From Variovorax beijingensis (GTDB taxonomy: Bacteria; Pseudomonadota; Gammaproteobacteria; Burkholderiales; Burkholderiaceae_C): 64,000 nt of DNA. The notes beneath the pieces were generated by a model, which saw only the letters and a program-made list of their open reading frames with translations, was not told the DNA's origin and ran no database searches. Positions 17,261 through 26,772 of the stretch are shown one piece after another (positions within the stretch are counted from its first letter, which is position 1; each line of letters opens with the position of its first letter). The position numbers and the translations under genes are program-made. The stretch covers positions 242,501-306,500 of the forward strand of contig NZ_RXFQ01000005.1 of assembly GCF_003951285.1 (NCBI RefSeq), written 5' to 3'.

Positions 17261-18322
17261 TTATTTCCGTTGGTAAATCCATCGATACATCGGCCCCACG
17301 AGCAGCAGCACCGCCACCAGCCGGCACACCTGGAACGCCGTCACCACCGGCACGCCCAGCTGCAGCACCTTGGCGGTGATCGACATCTCGGCAATGCCGC
17401 CCGGCGAGGTGCCCAGGATCATCGTGGCGGGATGCAGCCCCGTCGCCCAGGCCAGCAGCCAGGCGGCGCCCGCGCACAGCACCAGCATGCCGACGGTGCC
17501 CAGCGCCACGGATCCCAGCCAGCGCGGCGCCGTATGCAGGAATTCGCGGCTGAAGCGCACGCCCAGGCTCACCGCAATCACGAGCTGCGCGGTGTTCGAC
17601 ATCCAGCCGGGCACGGCCGACAGCGGCTGGCCCGCGATGGTGAATCCCATCGCCACCACCAGCGGCCCCATGAACCACGGGTTGGTGCGGCCCAGCGCCC
17701 GCATCGCGAGCCCGCCGGCGCCGGTGGCCAGCGCGAGCAGCAGGAGCCCGCCCGCATTCACTTCGCGCACCGTGGGCGGATTGACTTCGAGGCCGTGCAG
17801 GCCGCTCCACTGCATCGCGAACGGAATGGCGATGGTCACCACCACCAGCCGCAGGCTGTGCGCCGCGGCGACAAGGTCGGTGCGCGCGCCGGCCGATTCG
17901 GACAGCAGCGTCATCTCGGAGGCACCGCCGATGGCGCCAGCGAAGTAAGTCGTGGCTCTCATGGATCTGGCCGGTACATGCGGCATTCGCCGGGCGTGCA
18001 GCCCGTGCAGCCAGCGCCCGAATGCCCAGCCGAGCAGCAATGCCCAGGCAATGGCCAGCGCAATGGCCCACCAGACGCCGGCCACCAGCGCCACCACCTG
18101 CGGCGTGAAATAAAGGCCCAGCACCGTGCCGATGGTCCATTGCCCGGCATTGCGCAGCGGCGTGAAGCTGGCCGTGGGCGCGCCGGCAATCGATGCCAGC
18201 GACACCGCCAGCAGCGGGCCGATCATCCACGGCAGGGGGGTGTGCAGGGCGAGGCAGATTTCGGCCGCGGCGAGCGCGAGCAACAGCGTGGCCAGCACGC
18301 GAACCGGAAAGCGGAGAGACAC
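17261..18322 (-). CDS. AbrB-family membrane protein (ammonia monooxygenase/AbrB duplication)
   Basis: A hydrophobic protein of about 353 residues with roughly 10 membrane segments in two related halves. The motif LPWMIGPLLAVSLASI in the first half is echoed by NPWFMGPLVVAMGFTIA in the second, which is the internal duplication of the AbrB/PF05145 family. Some members are annotated as ammonia monooxygenases or regulators, but the family is best seen as transport-like membrane proteins of unknown substrate. The start is uncertain: there is no suitable ATG, so GTG at 18322 is used, with GTG at about 18298 an alternative. It is divergent from the ChaN lipoprotein gene. Confidence 0.75.
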   Translation of the reverse strand: MSLRFPVRVLATLLLALAAAEICLALHTPLPWMIGPLLAVSLASIAGAPTASFTPLRNAGQWTIGTVLGLYFTPQVVALVAGVWWAIALAIAWALLLGWAFGRWLHGLHARRMPHVPARSMRATTYFAGAIGGASEMTLLSESAGARTDLVAAAHSLRLVVVTIAIPFAMQWSGLHGLEVNPPTVREVNAGGLLLLALATGAGGLAMRALGRTNPWFMGPLVVAMGFTIAGQPLSAVPGWMSNTAQLVIAVSLGVRFSREFLHTAPRWLGSVALGTVGMLVLCAGAAWLLAWATGLHPATMILGTSPGGIAEMSITAKVLQLGVPVVTAFQVCRLVAVLLLVGPMYRWIYQRK

Positions 18323-18388
18323 GGACGGGAAGAGAAGAAGCGGAATTGGATGGCGCTGCGTGCGAGCGCCAGCGCATAGTATGGCGCG

Positions 18389-19219
18389 ATGCGATGCCAA
18401 CCCTTTCCCGTACGGGCTTCCCGATTCCTGCTGCCCCTGTTCGCTGCCATGGCCTTTGCGGGCTGCACCGCTCTCCTCGACGGCCCCGATGCGCCCGTGG
18501 CACGCCGCGCGGCGGCCCTGCTGCCGGCGGACGCGCTCATCCTCGGCGAGCAGCACGACGCCCCGGAGCACCACACGATCGAACGCGAAACCGTCGAGGC
18601 GCTGGCCGGCCGGGGCAAGCTGGCCGCGCTGCTGCTCGAAATGGCCGAGGAAGGCCACAGCACCGTCCGGCTCGACGCCGCGGCCACCGATGCGCAGGTG
18701 CGCGACGCGCTGGCCTGGAACGAGAAAGCCTGGCCCTGGCAGAGCTACGGCCCGGCGGTGATGGCCGCGGTGCGCGCCGGCGTGCCCGTCATCGGCGCCA
18801 ACCTGCCGCGTTCGCGCATGAAGAACACCATGGCCGACGTCTCGCTCGACGTGCAGCTCAACGGCGAGGCCTACGCCGCGCAGCAGGACGCCGTGCGGGA
18901 AGGCCACTGCAAGCTGCTGCCCGAGCCCCAGATCGTGCCGATGACGCGCATCCAGGTCGGGCGCGACCGCGCCATGGCGCAGGCCATCGTCAAGGCCCGC
19001 CAGCCGGGCAAGACGGTGCTGCTGGTCAGCGGCGCGGGCCATGCCACCAAGGTGCTGGGCGTGCCGCAGCACCTGCCGACCGACCTGTCGGTCAAGTCCG
19101 TGCGGCTGCAGGCCGGCGAATCGCCGGACGAGGATCAGGACAAGGAAGCCTACGACGCCGTCTGGCGCACGGCCCCGTTGCCGCCGAAGGACTATTGCGC
19201 AGGAATCCGCGTTCGATAG
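18389..19219 (+). CDS. ChaN-family lipoprotein
   Basis: A 276-residue lipoprotein: hydrophobic signal then FAGC at Cys26. The body begins with ALILGEQHDAPEHHTIERETVEAL, the ChaN/EreA-like core, with the conserved Glu, His and Asp of this fold, and continues to VSGAGHATKVLGVPQHL near residue 215. ChaN of Campylobacter binds two haems at a dimer interface and is iron-regulated; whether this copy binds haem is unknown. It is a distant structural relative of the TraB/GumN protein at 7583-8794. No neighbour indicates a pathway. Confidence 0.83.
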   Translation: MRCQPFPVRASRFLLPLFAAMAFAGCTALLDGPDAPVARRAAALLPADALILGEQHDAPEHHTIERETVEALAGRGKLAALLLEMAEEGHSTVRLDAAATDAQVRDALAWNEKAWPWQSYGPAVMAAVRAGVPVIGANLPRSRMKNTMADVSLDVQLNGEAYAAQQDAVREGHCKLLPEPQIVPMTRIQVGRDRAMAQAIVKARQPGKTVLLVSGAGHATKVLGVPQHLPTDLSVKSVRLQAGESPDEDQDKEAYDAVWRTAPLPPKDYCAGIRVR

Positions 19220-19267
19220 CCTCCGCGCTGCGCGCTGCGGTCTTCGCCTTGGGAGCGGCCCGGCGGC

Positions 19268-20602
19268 TCAGGCAAACTTCCTGATCGAGTCCGCCAGCGT
19301 GTTGACCAGCGTGTCGATGTGCTGCTTCTCCACGATGTAGGGCGGCGCAATCACCAGCACGTCGCCCGCGGGCCGCACCAGCGCACCCTTGTGGAAGCAG
19401 TCCAGGAAGACGTCGTAGGCGCGCTTGCCCGGCGCGCCCGCGATGGGCGCGAGTTCCACCGCGGCGGCCAGGCCGAGGCTGCGGATGCTGACCACGTTCG
19501 GCAGGCCCTTGAAGGCGCTGTGGAACGCATCGCCCAGCACCTTGCCCATTTCGCCGGCGCGCGCGAACAGGTTTTCTTCCTTGAACAGGTCGAGCGTGGC
19601 AATGGCGGCGGCGCAGGCCACCGGATGGCCCGAGTAGGTGTAGCCATGGAAGAACTCGACCACGTGCTCGGGCGCGTCGGTCTTCATCATCGCGTCGTAG
19701 AGCTTGTCGCGGCAGATCACGCCGCCCAGCGGAATCACGCCGTTGGTCACGCACTTGGCAAAGTTGAGCATGTCGGGCACCACGCCGAAATAGTCCGACG
19801 CGAAGTTGGTGCCCATGCGCCCGAAGCCGGTGATGACCTCGTCGAAGATCAGCAGGATGCCGTGCTTGTCGCAGATCTCGCGCAGGCGCTTCAGGTAGCC
19901 CTTGGGCGGCAGGTACCAGCCGGCCGAACCGGCCACCGGCTCGACGATGATCGCGGCGATGTTGCTCGCATCGTGCAGCGGCAGGATGCGCGTTTCGAGC
20001 TCGACCAGCGGGTCTTCGGCCCACACCGGCTCCTCGTTGTGGATGTAGGCATGGTTCACCGGATCGTGGATGAAGCGCATGTGGTCCACGCGCGGCAAAA
20101 AGGCCGAGCCGAACACCTTGCGGTTGCCCGGGATGCCGCCCACCGACATGCCGCCGAAGCCCACGCCGTGGTAGCCCTTCTCGCGGCCGATGAACACGTT
20201 GCGGTGGCCCTCGCCGCGCGCACGGTGGTAGGCCAGCGCCACCTTCATCGAGGTGTCGGCCGCCTCGGAGCCCGAATTGCAGAACAGCACCTTGTTGAGG
20301 TCGCCGGGCGCCAGCGAGGCGATCATCTCGGCCGCCTTGAAGGCCTTGTCGTTGCTGACCTGGAAGGCGGTGGCGTAGTCGAGCGTGTCGAGCTGCTTCT
20401 TGATCGCCTCGTTGATCGGCTTTCGGTTGTGGCCCGCGCCCACGCACCACAGCGACGAGATGCCGTCGATCACCTTCTTGCCGTCGTGCGTGGTGAACTC
20501 CATGCCGTCGGCGGCCACGAAAACGCGAGGGTCTTTCTGGAAGTGGCGGTTGGGAGTGAAGGGCAACCACTGGTTGCCCATGTTGAAGTCCTGATAAGCC
20601 AT
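19268..20602 (-). CDS. Class III omega-amino acid:pyruvate aminotransferase
   Basis: A 444-residue PLP enzyme of the class III (omega) aminotransferases, closely resembling Pseudomonas omega-amino acid:pyruvate transaminase in motifs such as FTPNRHFQKDPR, NSGSEAADTSMKVALAYHR, GYHGVGFGGMSVGG, LIFDEVITGFGRMG and the PLP-lysine region NFAKCVTNGVIPLGGVI. It moves amino groups from beta-alanine or similar omega-amines to pyruvate or 2-oxoacids. The start at 20602 is set by an AGGAGC Shine-Dalgarno 6 bases upstream; an earlier in-frame start would cross into the divergent purU promoter. No catabolic partner is adjacent. Confidence 0.9.
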   Translation of the reverse strand: MAYQDFNMGNQWLPFTPNRHFQKDPRVFVAADGMEFTTHDGKKVIDGISSLWCVGAGHNRKPINEAIKKQLDTLDYATAFQVSNDKAFKAAEMIASLAPGDLNKVLFCNSGSEAADTSMKVALAYHRARGEGHRNVFIGREKGYHGVGFGGMSVGGIPGNRKVFGSAFLPRVDHMRFIHDPVNHAYIHNEEPVWAEDPLVELETRILPLHDASNIAAIIVEPVAGSAGWYLPPKGYLKRLREICDKHGILLIFDEVITGFGRMGTNFASDYFGVVPDMLNFAKCVTNGVIPLGGVICRDKLYDAMMKTDAPEHVVEFFHGYTYSGHPVACAAAIATLDLFKEENLFARAGEMGKVLGDAFHSAFKGLPNVVSIRSLGLAAAVELAPIAGAPGKRAYDVFLDCFHKGALVRPAGDVLVIAPPYIVEKQHIDTLVNTLADSIRKFA

Positions 20603-20669
20603 CGATTGCTCCTGCTTAACGCGCACCAAAAAACGGCATTCTGGCACCCCTGCGACAATCGTGCCCCTC

Positions 20670-21527
20670 ATGACGACCACTACGCCCGCTTACATCCTGA
20701 CCCTCTCCTGCCCCGACCGGACGGGCATCGTGCATGCCGTTTCGGGCTTTCTGCTCGAACGCGGCGGCAACATCGAGGAAGCCGCCCAGTACAACGACCA
20801 CGACACGGGCCTGTTCTTCATGCGCGTGCGCTTCGCCTGCAGCGACCACCCCGAGGCGGCGCTGCGCGAGCAGCTCGCCACCTTCGGCGCCGGCTTCGGC
20901 ATGAGCCTGCAGCTGCATGCCGCGGCCGAGCCCATGAAGACCGTGATCCTGGTCAGCAAGGAAGGCCACTGCCTGAACGACCTGCTGTTCCGCTGGAAGA
21001 GCGGCCTGCTGGCCATCGACGTGCGCGCCATCATCTCGAACCACCGCGACTTCTACCAGCTGGCCGCCAGCTACAACGTGCCCTTCCATCACATTCCCGT
21101 GACGGCCGCCACCAAGGCGCAGGGCGAAGCCCGGCAGCTGGAGATCATCGAGGCCGAAGGCGCCGAACTCGTGGTGCTTGCGCGCTACATGCAGATCCTG
21201 AGCAACGGCCTGTGCCAGAGCCTGGCGGGCCGGGCCATCAACATCCATCACTCGTTCCTGCCCAGCTTCAAGGGCGCCAAGCCCTACTACCAGGCGCACG
21301 ACCGCGGCGTGAAGCTCATCGGCGCCACCGCCCACTATGTGACGGCCGACCTCGACGAAGGCCCGATCATCGAGCAGGACGTGGCACGCGCCGACCACAC
21401 CGACACGGTCGAGGACCTCACGGCCCGAGGCCGCGACACCGAGAGCCAGGTGCTGGCCCGCGCCGTGAAGTGGCACAGCGAGCACCGCGTGCTGCTGAAC
21501 GGGCACCGCACGGTCGTGTTCCGGTAG
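20670..21527 (+). CDS. purU: Formyltetrahydrofolate deformylase
   Basis: A 285-residue enzyme that hydrolyses 10-formyl-THF to THF and formate, balancing one-carbon pools. An N-terminal ACT domain (about 5-80, starting YILTLSCPDRTGIVHAVSGF) is followed by a formyltransferase-type domain with catalytic Asn/His/Asp in NIHHSFLPSFKGAKPY (about 195-210) and ATAHYVTADLDEGPII. ATG at 20670 is preferred to the GTG at 20661. The 67-base gap to the divergent transaminase holds both promoters. Confidence 0.93.
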   Translation: MTTTTPAYILTLSCPDRTGIVHAVSGFLLERGGNIEEAAQYNDHDTGLFFMRVRFACSDHPEAALREQLATFGAGFGMSLQLHAAAEPMKTVILVSKEGHCLNDLLFRWKSGLLAIDVRAIISNHRDFYQLAASYNVPFHHIPVTAATKAQGEARQLEIIEAEGAELVVLARYMQILSNGLCQSLAGRAINIHHSFLPSFKGAKPYYQAHDRGVKLIGATAHYVTADLDEGPIIEQDVARADHTDTVEDLTARGRDTESQVLARAVKWHSEHRVLLNGHRTVVFR

Positions 21528-21554
21528 GCGGAGCCCGCTCAGGAATACCGCGGA

Positions 21555-21932
21555 TCAATACCGGTTCGGATTGTTCGGGCGGCGGTCGTAGCGGTTCGGC
21601 ACGCCGTCGCGGTCACGGTCCCACTCGCCACGGCGGTATTCCCAGCGGCCATCGCGCTCGCGCCATTCCGGCGGGCGGTAGGCATAGCCCGGACGGGCGC
21701 GCACATACATGCCCCTGATCCACACATGGCGTCCGCCGCGCCATTCGTAGTGCCCCGGGGCCCATACGTAGCCGCGGCGCGGAGGCGGAATGCGCTCGTG
21801 GCGAGGCGGCGGCGGCGGCACCTCGACGAACACCCCGCGCTGCGCCTGGGCGGCGGTCGGCACCATCAGTGCGCCCCCCACCGACAGCAGCGAAGCGGCG
21901 GCGACGGAAAGGGTGATTGCGAGTTTTTTCAT
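21555..21932 (-). CDS. Small exported YXWGXW-type protein
   Basis: A 125-residue protein with a clear signal peptide (MKKLAITLSVAAASLLSVGG to AQAQ) and a mature part dominated by Pro, Arg, Tyr and Trp: PPPPPRHERIPPPRRGYVWAP, then GHYEWRGGRHVWIRG and PEWRERDGRWEYRRGEW. This repeated W-x-G-x-[YW] pattern belongs to the YXWGXW repeat proteins, small cell-envelope proteins of unknown role. The C-terminus, DGVPNRYDRRPNNPNRY, looks like a calcium-type or disordered tail. The start at 21932 has an AGGGG Shine-Dalgarno; longer in-frame starts have none. Confidence 0.75.
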   Translation of the reverse strand: MKKLAITLSVAAASLLSVGGALMVPTAAQAQRGVFVEVPPPPPRHERIPPPRRGYVWAPGHYEWRGGRHVWIRGMYVRARPGYAYRPPEWRERDGRWEYRRGEWDRDRDGVPNRYDRRPNNPNRY

Positions 21933-22064
21933 GGGGGTCCCCTCATGAGTGGTTGGAGCCTTCATGCTGACCAACCCATGTGAAGCGCCTGTAAGCACTC
22001 GACGGGACTTTGTGTAGAGGTGTTTCCTCGAAATTAGTACCTTTGTAGGCACTCACTGCGGCCG

Positions 22065-23441
22065 CTACTCCTGCAGTTCGCGAAGATCGACGGCCGCGGC
22101 CATGGCGGCATGGCCCGCCTTGTTGGGATGCAGGTGGTCGCCGTTGTCGTAGGCGGGATTCAACGTCGTCGGATCGGCCGGGTTGCGCAGCACGGCGTCG
22201 AAATCGATCATGCCGTCCACGTCCTGGCGGCTGCGGATCCAGCGGTTGACCTCGCCGCGCATGGCCTCGGTGGCCTCGGTCCAGTAGGGCGTGTTCCTGA
22301 ACGGCGGCACGGTGCCGATCAGCACCTTCACGCCCTTGGCGCGGGCTTGCTTGATCAATTGCTGCAGGCCGTCGGTGATGCGCTCCGCCGTCGGCACCTC
22401 GTGCTCCGGCGTCGGCCGGCCCGGCAGGACGAACACGCTGCGGCCGATGTCGTTGGTGCCCAGCAGGATCATCACGTGCGTCACGCCGCTCTGCCCGAGC
22501 GCATCGCGCGCAAAGCGCGAGAGGCCGTTGGGGCCGATGCCGTCGACCAGCAGGCGGTTGCCGCCGATGCCCATGTTCAGCACCGAGACCGCCTGCGCCG
22601 CCGAAGGGCTGTTGCGCAGGCGCGTGGCGAGCAGTTCGGGATACGACCCGTCGCCCGCCTCGCCACCGCCCGCGGTGATCGAGTCGCCGAAGGCCACCAC
22701 CGTGCGCACGGGCTGGTTGGTCATCACGTCGAGTCCGGTCACGATGTGGTTCAGCGGCAAGGGCGCGGCGTCCTGCAGCCTGGGCGTTGCGACCGCATTG
22801 CCGCCAGCCACCCAGCTGGTGTCGGGCGACCGCAGGTGAACGGTCGCGAAGGGCACGGCGCGATCGAAGAAGGCACTCACCGCCACCGCCTGCCCGGCCT
22901 CGACTTTCAGGTCGGCACCGTCGCTCCAGGCTTCGGCGCCCGGCGCGACGACCGTGCCGGCGCGTCCGCCGAAGCGCAGCTTGCGCAGCGTGGCCGGCGA
23001 TACCGCGCCGCCGCCGGTGCCGTGCCCCACGCTGGCTTCGGCGACGTGCAGGGGTGTCTTGCCGAAGCGGTTCGAAAAGCGGATGCGGACACGCTCGCCG
23101 CTCAATGCAGGCTCGAACTGCTGCCGCAGCGTCTGTCCGCGGAACGCATCGCCGCCGGGCCGGGGGGCCGCCGCCGTGAGGAGCGGATTCGCACTGAGTT
23201 CGCGGAAATCCACCGGGGCGGCCGCCCATCCGGCCACCCAGTGCGCCTCGACGGACTGCTTCGGCTGCTGCTGCCCATCGGCATCGGGCTGGACGGCCTG
23301 CACGGCCACTGCAACGGCGAACAGCAGGCAACCCACTGCGGCCATCCAATGCCGCAGCGCACCTTTGCGAAGAGCGGAAAGCCGATGCGAACCCAGTTTC
23401 ATGCGCGCAAAGCGGCTCAGTTTACGGAGCCCCCTTGCCAT
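22065..23441 (-). CDS. Exported SGNH/GDSL hydrolase
   Basis: A 458-residue esterase of the GDSL/SGNH superfamily. It has an N-terminal membrane/signal segment (about 32-50, following a basic leader) and an accessory beta-domain of about 150 residues. The SGNH blocks follow: nucleophile Ser in VVAFGDSITAGGGE (about 250), Gly in NMGIGGNRLL, Asn in LLGTNDIGRSVF, and catalytic DHLHPNKAGHAAM near the C-terminus. The two-domain layout resembles secreted GDSL lipases and rhamnogalacturonan or polysaccharide esterases. The start at 23441 is the longest open start; Met14 is an alternative that would shorten the basic leader. Confidence 0.85.
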   Translation of the reverse strand: MARGLRKLSRFARMKLGSHRLSALRKGALRHWMAAVGCLLFAVAVAVQAVQPDADGQQQPKQSVEAHWVAGWAAAPVDFRELSANPLLTAAAPRPGGDAFRGQTLRQQFEPALSGERVRIRFSNRFGKTPLHVAEASVGHGTGGGAVSPATLRKLRFGGRAGTVVAPGAEAWSDGADLKVEAGQAVAVSAFFDRAVPFATVHLRSPDTSWVAGGNAVATPRLQDAAPLPLNHIVTGLDVMTNQPVRTVVAFGDSITAGGGEAGDGSYPELLATRLRNSPSAAQAVSVLNMGIGGNRLLVDGIGPNGLSRFARDALGQSGVTHVMILLGTNDIGRSVFVLPGRPTPEHEVPTAERITDGLQQLIKQARAKGVKVLIGTVPPFRNTPYWTEATEAMRGEVNRWIRSRQDVDGMIDFDAVLRNPADPTTLNPAYDNGDHLHPNKAGHAAMAAAVDLRELQE

Positions 23442-23467
23442 TGCACGTGACGAGGTCTAGTGCATGG

Positions 23468-26400
23468 TTACCAAGTGTCTACGTAGGGTGAGGCCGCCTG
23501 CGTGGAACGCCCCGCGGATGCGAGCCCGCGCACCAGCCAGGTGCGGGTTTCTGCAGGATCGATCACCGCATCGATCTCGAGCGTCTGCGCCATGTGGATC
23601 GCCTCGCCGTTGGCGTACTGCTGCGCCACCAGCGTCTTGAACAGCGCGTCGCGCTCGGCACCTTCGGCCGCCGCGGCCAGTTCCTTGCGATAGCCCAGGC
23701 GCACCGCGCCTTCGAGCCCCATCGCGCCGAATTCGCCGGTCGGCCAGGCCACCGTGAACACCGGCGCATCGAAGCCACCGGCCGTCATGGCCTGCGCGCC
23801 CAGGCCGTAGCCCTTGCGCAGCACCACGGCGAAGAAGGGCACGCGCAGGTGCGAGGCCACCATGAACATGCGGCACACATGGCGAACCTGCGCCTGCGCC
23901 TCGATCTCCGGACCGACCATGAAGCCGGGCGTGTCGCACAGCGAGACGATCGGCAGCCCGTGCGCATTGCACAGCTGCATGAAGCGCGCCGATTTGTCGG
24001 CTGCTTCCACGTCGATGGCGCCGCCGAGGTGATGCGGGTTGTTGGCCATCAGCCCCACCGGCTTGCCTTCGATACGCGCCAGCGCGGTGACGATGCCTGC
24101 GCCGAAGCCGGCGCGCAGTTCGAGCAGCGAGCCCGTGTCGGCCACGCCGCGCATCGCGGCGCGCACGTCGTACACGCGCAGCCGGTTCTCGGGCACCACG
24201 TGGCGCAGCGCGCGCGGGTCGGCGCATTGCCAGTCGCTCACCGGCCCCTGGAAATACGAAAGGTATTGCTTCGCCGCAGCCACCGCCGCCGCCTCGTCTT
24301 CCACCAGGATGTCGATCACGCCGTTGCGCGACTGCACGCTGCTCGGCCCGATCTGCTCGGGCGCAAAGCTGCCGAGCCCGCCGCCCTCGATCATTGCGGG
24401 GCCGCTCATGCCGATGTTGCTGCCGCGCGTGGCGATGATCACGTCGGCGCAGCCCAGCAGCGCGGCGTTGCCCGCGAAACAGCGGCCATGCACGATGCCC
24501 ACCACCGGCACCTTGCCCGAGAGCGCCGCGAACTGGCTGAAGGTGTGGTTGTTGAGGCCCGCGACGATGGGCATGTCGGTATCGCCCGGCCGCCCGCCCC
24601 CGCCTTCGGCGAACAGCACCACCGGCAGCTTCAGCTGGTGCGCGATCGACAGCATGCGGTCGGTCTTGTGGTGGTTGCGCATACCCTGCGTACCGGCCAG
24701 CACCGTGTAGTCGTAGGCCAGCACCGCGCAGCGCGACGCCTCGGGGCCGAACTGCTTCGCGTTGATGCTGCCCAGGCCCGTCACCATCCCGTCGGCCGGC
24801 GTGTTGGCGATCAGGTCCTCGAGCGTGCGGCGGCGCGTTTGTGCGGCCACCGCAAGGGCGCCGTATTCGATGAAGTTGCCGGGGTCGGAGGCGGTGCCGC
24901 ACAGGTCGGCGATGTTCTCGCGCGCGGTGCGCCCGCCCTGCGCATGCCGCTTGGCCACAGCCGCGCCGCGGTTGGCATCGAGCGTGAAGGCATGGCGGTC
25001 GATCACCTTCTGCAGGTCAGGGCGGATCGCATCGAGGTCTTGCTCGGTGCGCGCCTCGGCTGCAGCCGCCTCGGCATCGACAGGCTCCAGCCGCACCAGC
25101 GACTGGCCTTCGACGAGGTAGTCGCCCGGCTCGGCGAGCAGCGCAACCACGCGGCCCGCGACGGGCGCGTGCAGCAGGTGCTCCATCTTCATGGCTTCGA
25201 GCACGCCGAGCTGCGCGCCGGCAGGCAGCACATCGCCCACCGCCACTTCGAACTGCACCAGCTTCGCGGGCATCGGGGCCTTGATCGTCAGGTCGTCCGC
25301 ATCGACCTCGATTGCCGCCGCCTGCGCATCGGCAGGTGCGATCTTCTTCGCATGCCCTTCAAGCGACGCCGCGGCGGCCAGCAGGTCGCCCAGGTGCGCT
25401 TCGACGAAGCGCGTGTGCACCGCCTGCGCCGCGAACTCGGGCCGCGCCGCGATGGCGCGCAGCAATGCAAGATTGGTCGCGATGCCGTCGATGCGGCATT
25501 CGTCGAGTGCACGCAGCGAGCGGCGCAGCGCATCGGCAAAACGCGGCGACGGCGAATGCACGATCAGCTTGGCAAGCAGCGTGTCGTAGTGCGGCGACGG
25601 CGCGAGGCCTGCATAGCCGTGCGTGTCGACGCGCACGCCGGGCCCGCTCGGCAGGTCGAAGCGCGCGAGCGTGCCGCCCGAGGGCCGCGCGTTGCCATGG
25701 GCGTCGAGCGTCTCGGCGTTGATGCGCCATTGCAGCGCAAAGCCGCGCTGCGCCGCCGTGCGGTCGGCTTCCACGCCAAGTGTCTTCAAGGGCTGGCCGG
25801 CTGCCACCGCCATCTGCAGCTGCACGAGATCCAGGCCCGTCACCGCCTCCGTCACCGTGTGCTCGACCTGCAGCCGCGGGTTCGCCTCGATGAAGACGAA
25901 AGGGAGCGTGGCCGATGCGGCATCGACGAGGAATTCGAAGGTGCCCAGGCTGCGATAGCCCGCGGCCCTGGCCATGCGCAGCGCCGCCTGCGTGATGGAA
26001 GCGCGTAGCGCATCGGACAGCGAGGGGCTGGGCGCGATCTCCACCAGCTTCTGGAAGCGCCGCTGCAGGGTGCACTCGCGCTCGCCGAGGCTGGCCACGG
26101 CCTGGCCGTCGCCGAGCACCTGGATTTCGATATGGCGCGCATTGCGCATCAGGCGCTCCACGTACACGCCCTCGACGCCGAAGGCTGCCTTGGCCTCGGA
26201 TACGCAGCGCGCATGCGCTTCGGGGAGCTCGTCCGCATTCATGACAGCGCGCATGCCGCGCCCGCCACCGCCGCCGATGGCCTTGATCATCACGCCCGCG
26301 GCGCCCTGCGCCTGCTGTTCGGCGAAGAAGGCCTGCGCCTGCGCGAGCGTCACCGCGCCGGCGCTGCCGGGCATCACGGGCACATCGCATTGCGTGGCAA

Positions 26401-26761
26401 GCGCACGTGCGCGCGCCTTGTCGCCGAACAGCGCCAGCTGCTCGGGCGCGGGGCCGATGAAGACCAGGCCGGCATCCGCGCAGGCCTGCGCGAAGTCCGC
26501 GCGTTCGCTCAGGAAGCCGTAGCCGGGATGCACCGCGTCGCAGCCCTGCGCCTTCGCCACGCCGATCAGCACGGCAATGTCGAGATACGCCGAAGGCCCG
26601 GCCGCGTCGAGCGCGACAACCGCGTCGGCCAGCTGCACATGCAATGCGGACGCGTCGTCGCGCGCATGCACCGCCACGCTCGCAACGCCAAGGTCGCGCA
26701 GCGCACGCACCAGGCGCACCGCAATCTCGCCGCGGTTGGCAATCAGGACTTTGGAGAACAA
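23468..26761 (-). CDS. Single-chain acyl-CoA carboxylase (BC-BCCP-CT)
   Basis: A 1,097-residue biotin enzyme carrying all parts in one chain: biotin carboxylase (about 1-450, with KVLIANRGEIAVR at the start and the ATP-grasp loop GGGGGRGM), biotinyl domain with EAMKMEH (biotin on Lys525), and a carboxyltransferase of the acyl-CoA type (about 590-1097, GRCFAGNAALLGCADVIIATRG and CDTPGFMVGPEIE). This layout matches the single-chain long-chain acyl-CoA carboxylases, homohexamers that carboxylate acyl-CoAs of various lengths. It needs no separate alpha/beta subunits. It lies 11 bases after the acyl-CoA ligase gene, with a TTG start preceded by AAGG, so the two form an operon. Substrate is not known; propionyl-, methylcrotonyl-like or long-chain acyl-CoA are options. 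Confidence 0.88.
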   Translation of the reverse strand: MFSKVLIANRGEIAVRLVRALRDLGVASVAVHARDDASALHVQLADAVVALDAAGPSAYLDIAVLIGVAKAQGCDAVHPGYGFLSERADFAQACADAGLVFIGPAPEQLALFGDKARARALATQCDVPVMPGSAGAVTLAQAQAFFAEQQAQGAAGVMIKAIGGGGGRGMRAVMNADELPEAHARCVSEAKAAFGVEGVYVERLMRNARHIEIQVLGDGQAVASLGERECTLQRRFQKLVEIAPSPSLSDALRASITQAALRMARAAGYRSLGTFEFLVDAASATLPFVFIEANPRLQVEHTVTEAVTGLDLVQLQMAVAAGQPLKTLGVEADRTAAQRGFALQWRINAETLDAHGNARPSGGTLARFDLPSGPGVRVDTHGYAGLAPSPHYDTLLAKLIVHSPSPRFADALRRSLRALDECRIDGIATNLALLRAIAARPEFAAQAVHTRFVEAHLGDLLAAAASLEGHAKKIAPADAQAAAIEVDADDLTIKAPMPAKLVQFEVAVGDVLPAGAQLGVLEAMKMEHLLHAPVAGRVVALLAEPGDYLVEGQSLVRLEPVDAEAAAAEARTEQDLDAIRPDLQKVIDRHAFTLDANRGAAVAKRHAQGGRTARENIADLCGTASDPGNFIEYGALAVAAQTRRRTLEDLIANTPADGMVTGLGSINAKQFGPEASRCAVLAYDYTVLAGTQGMRNHHKTDRMLSIAHQLKLPVVLFAEGGGGRPGDTDMPIVAGLNNHTFSQFAALSGKVPVVGIVHGRCFAGNAALLGCADVIIATRGSNIGMSGPAMIEGGGLGSFAPEQIGPSSVQSRNGVIDILVEDEAAAVAAAKQYLSYFQGPVSDWQCADPRALRHVVPENRLRVYDVRAAMRGVADTGSLLELRAGFGAGIVTALARIEGKPVGLMANNPHHLGGAIDVEAADKSARFMQLCNAHGLPIVSLCDTPGFMVGPEIEAQAQVRHVCRMFMVASHLRVPFFAVVLRKGYGLGAQAMTAGGFDAPVFTVAWPTGEFGAMGLEGAVRLGYRKELAAAAEGAERDALFKTLVAQQYANGEAIHMAQTLEIDAVIDPAETRTWLVRGLASAGRSTQAASPYVDTW

Positions 26762-26772
26762 GGGAGAACCTT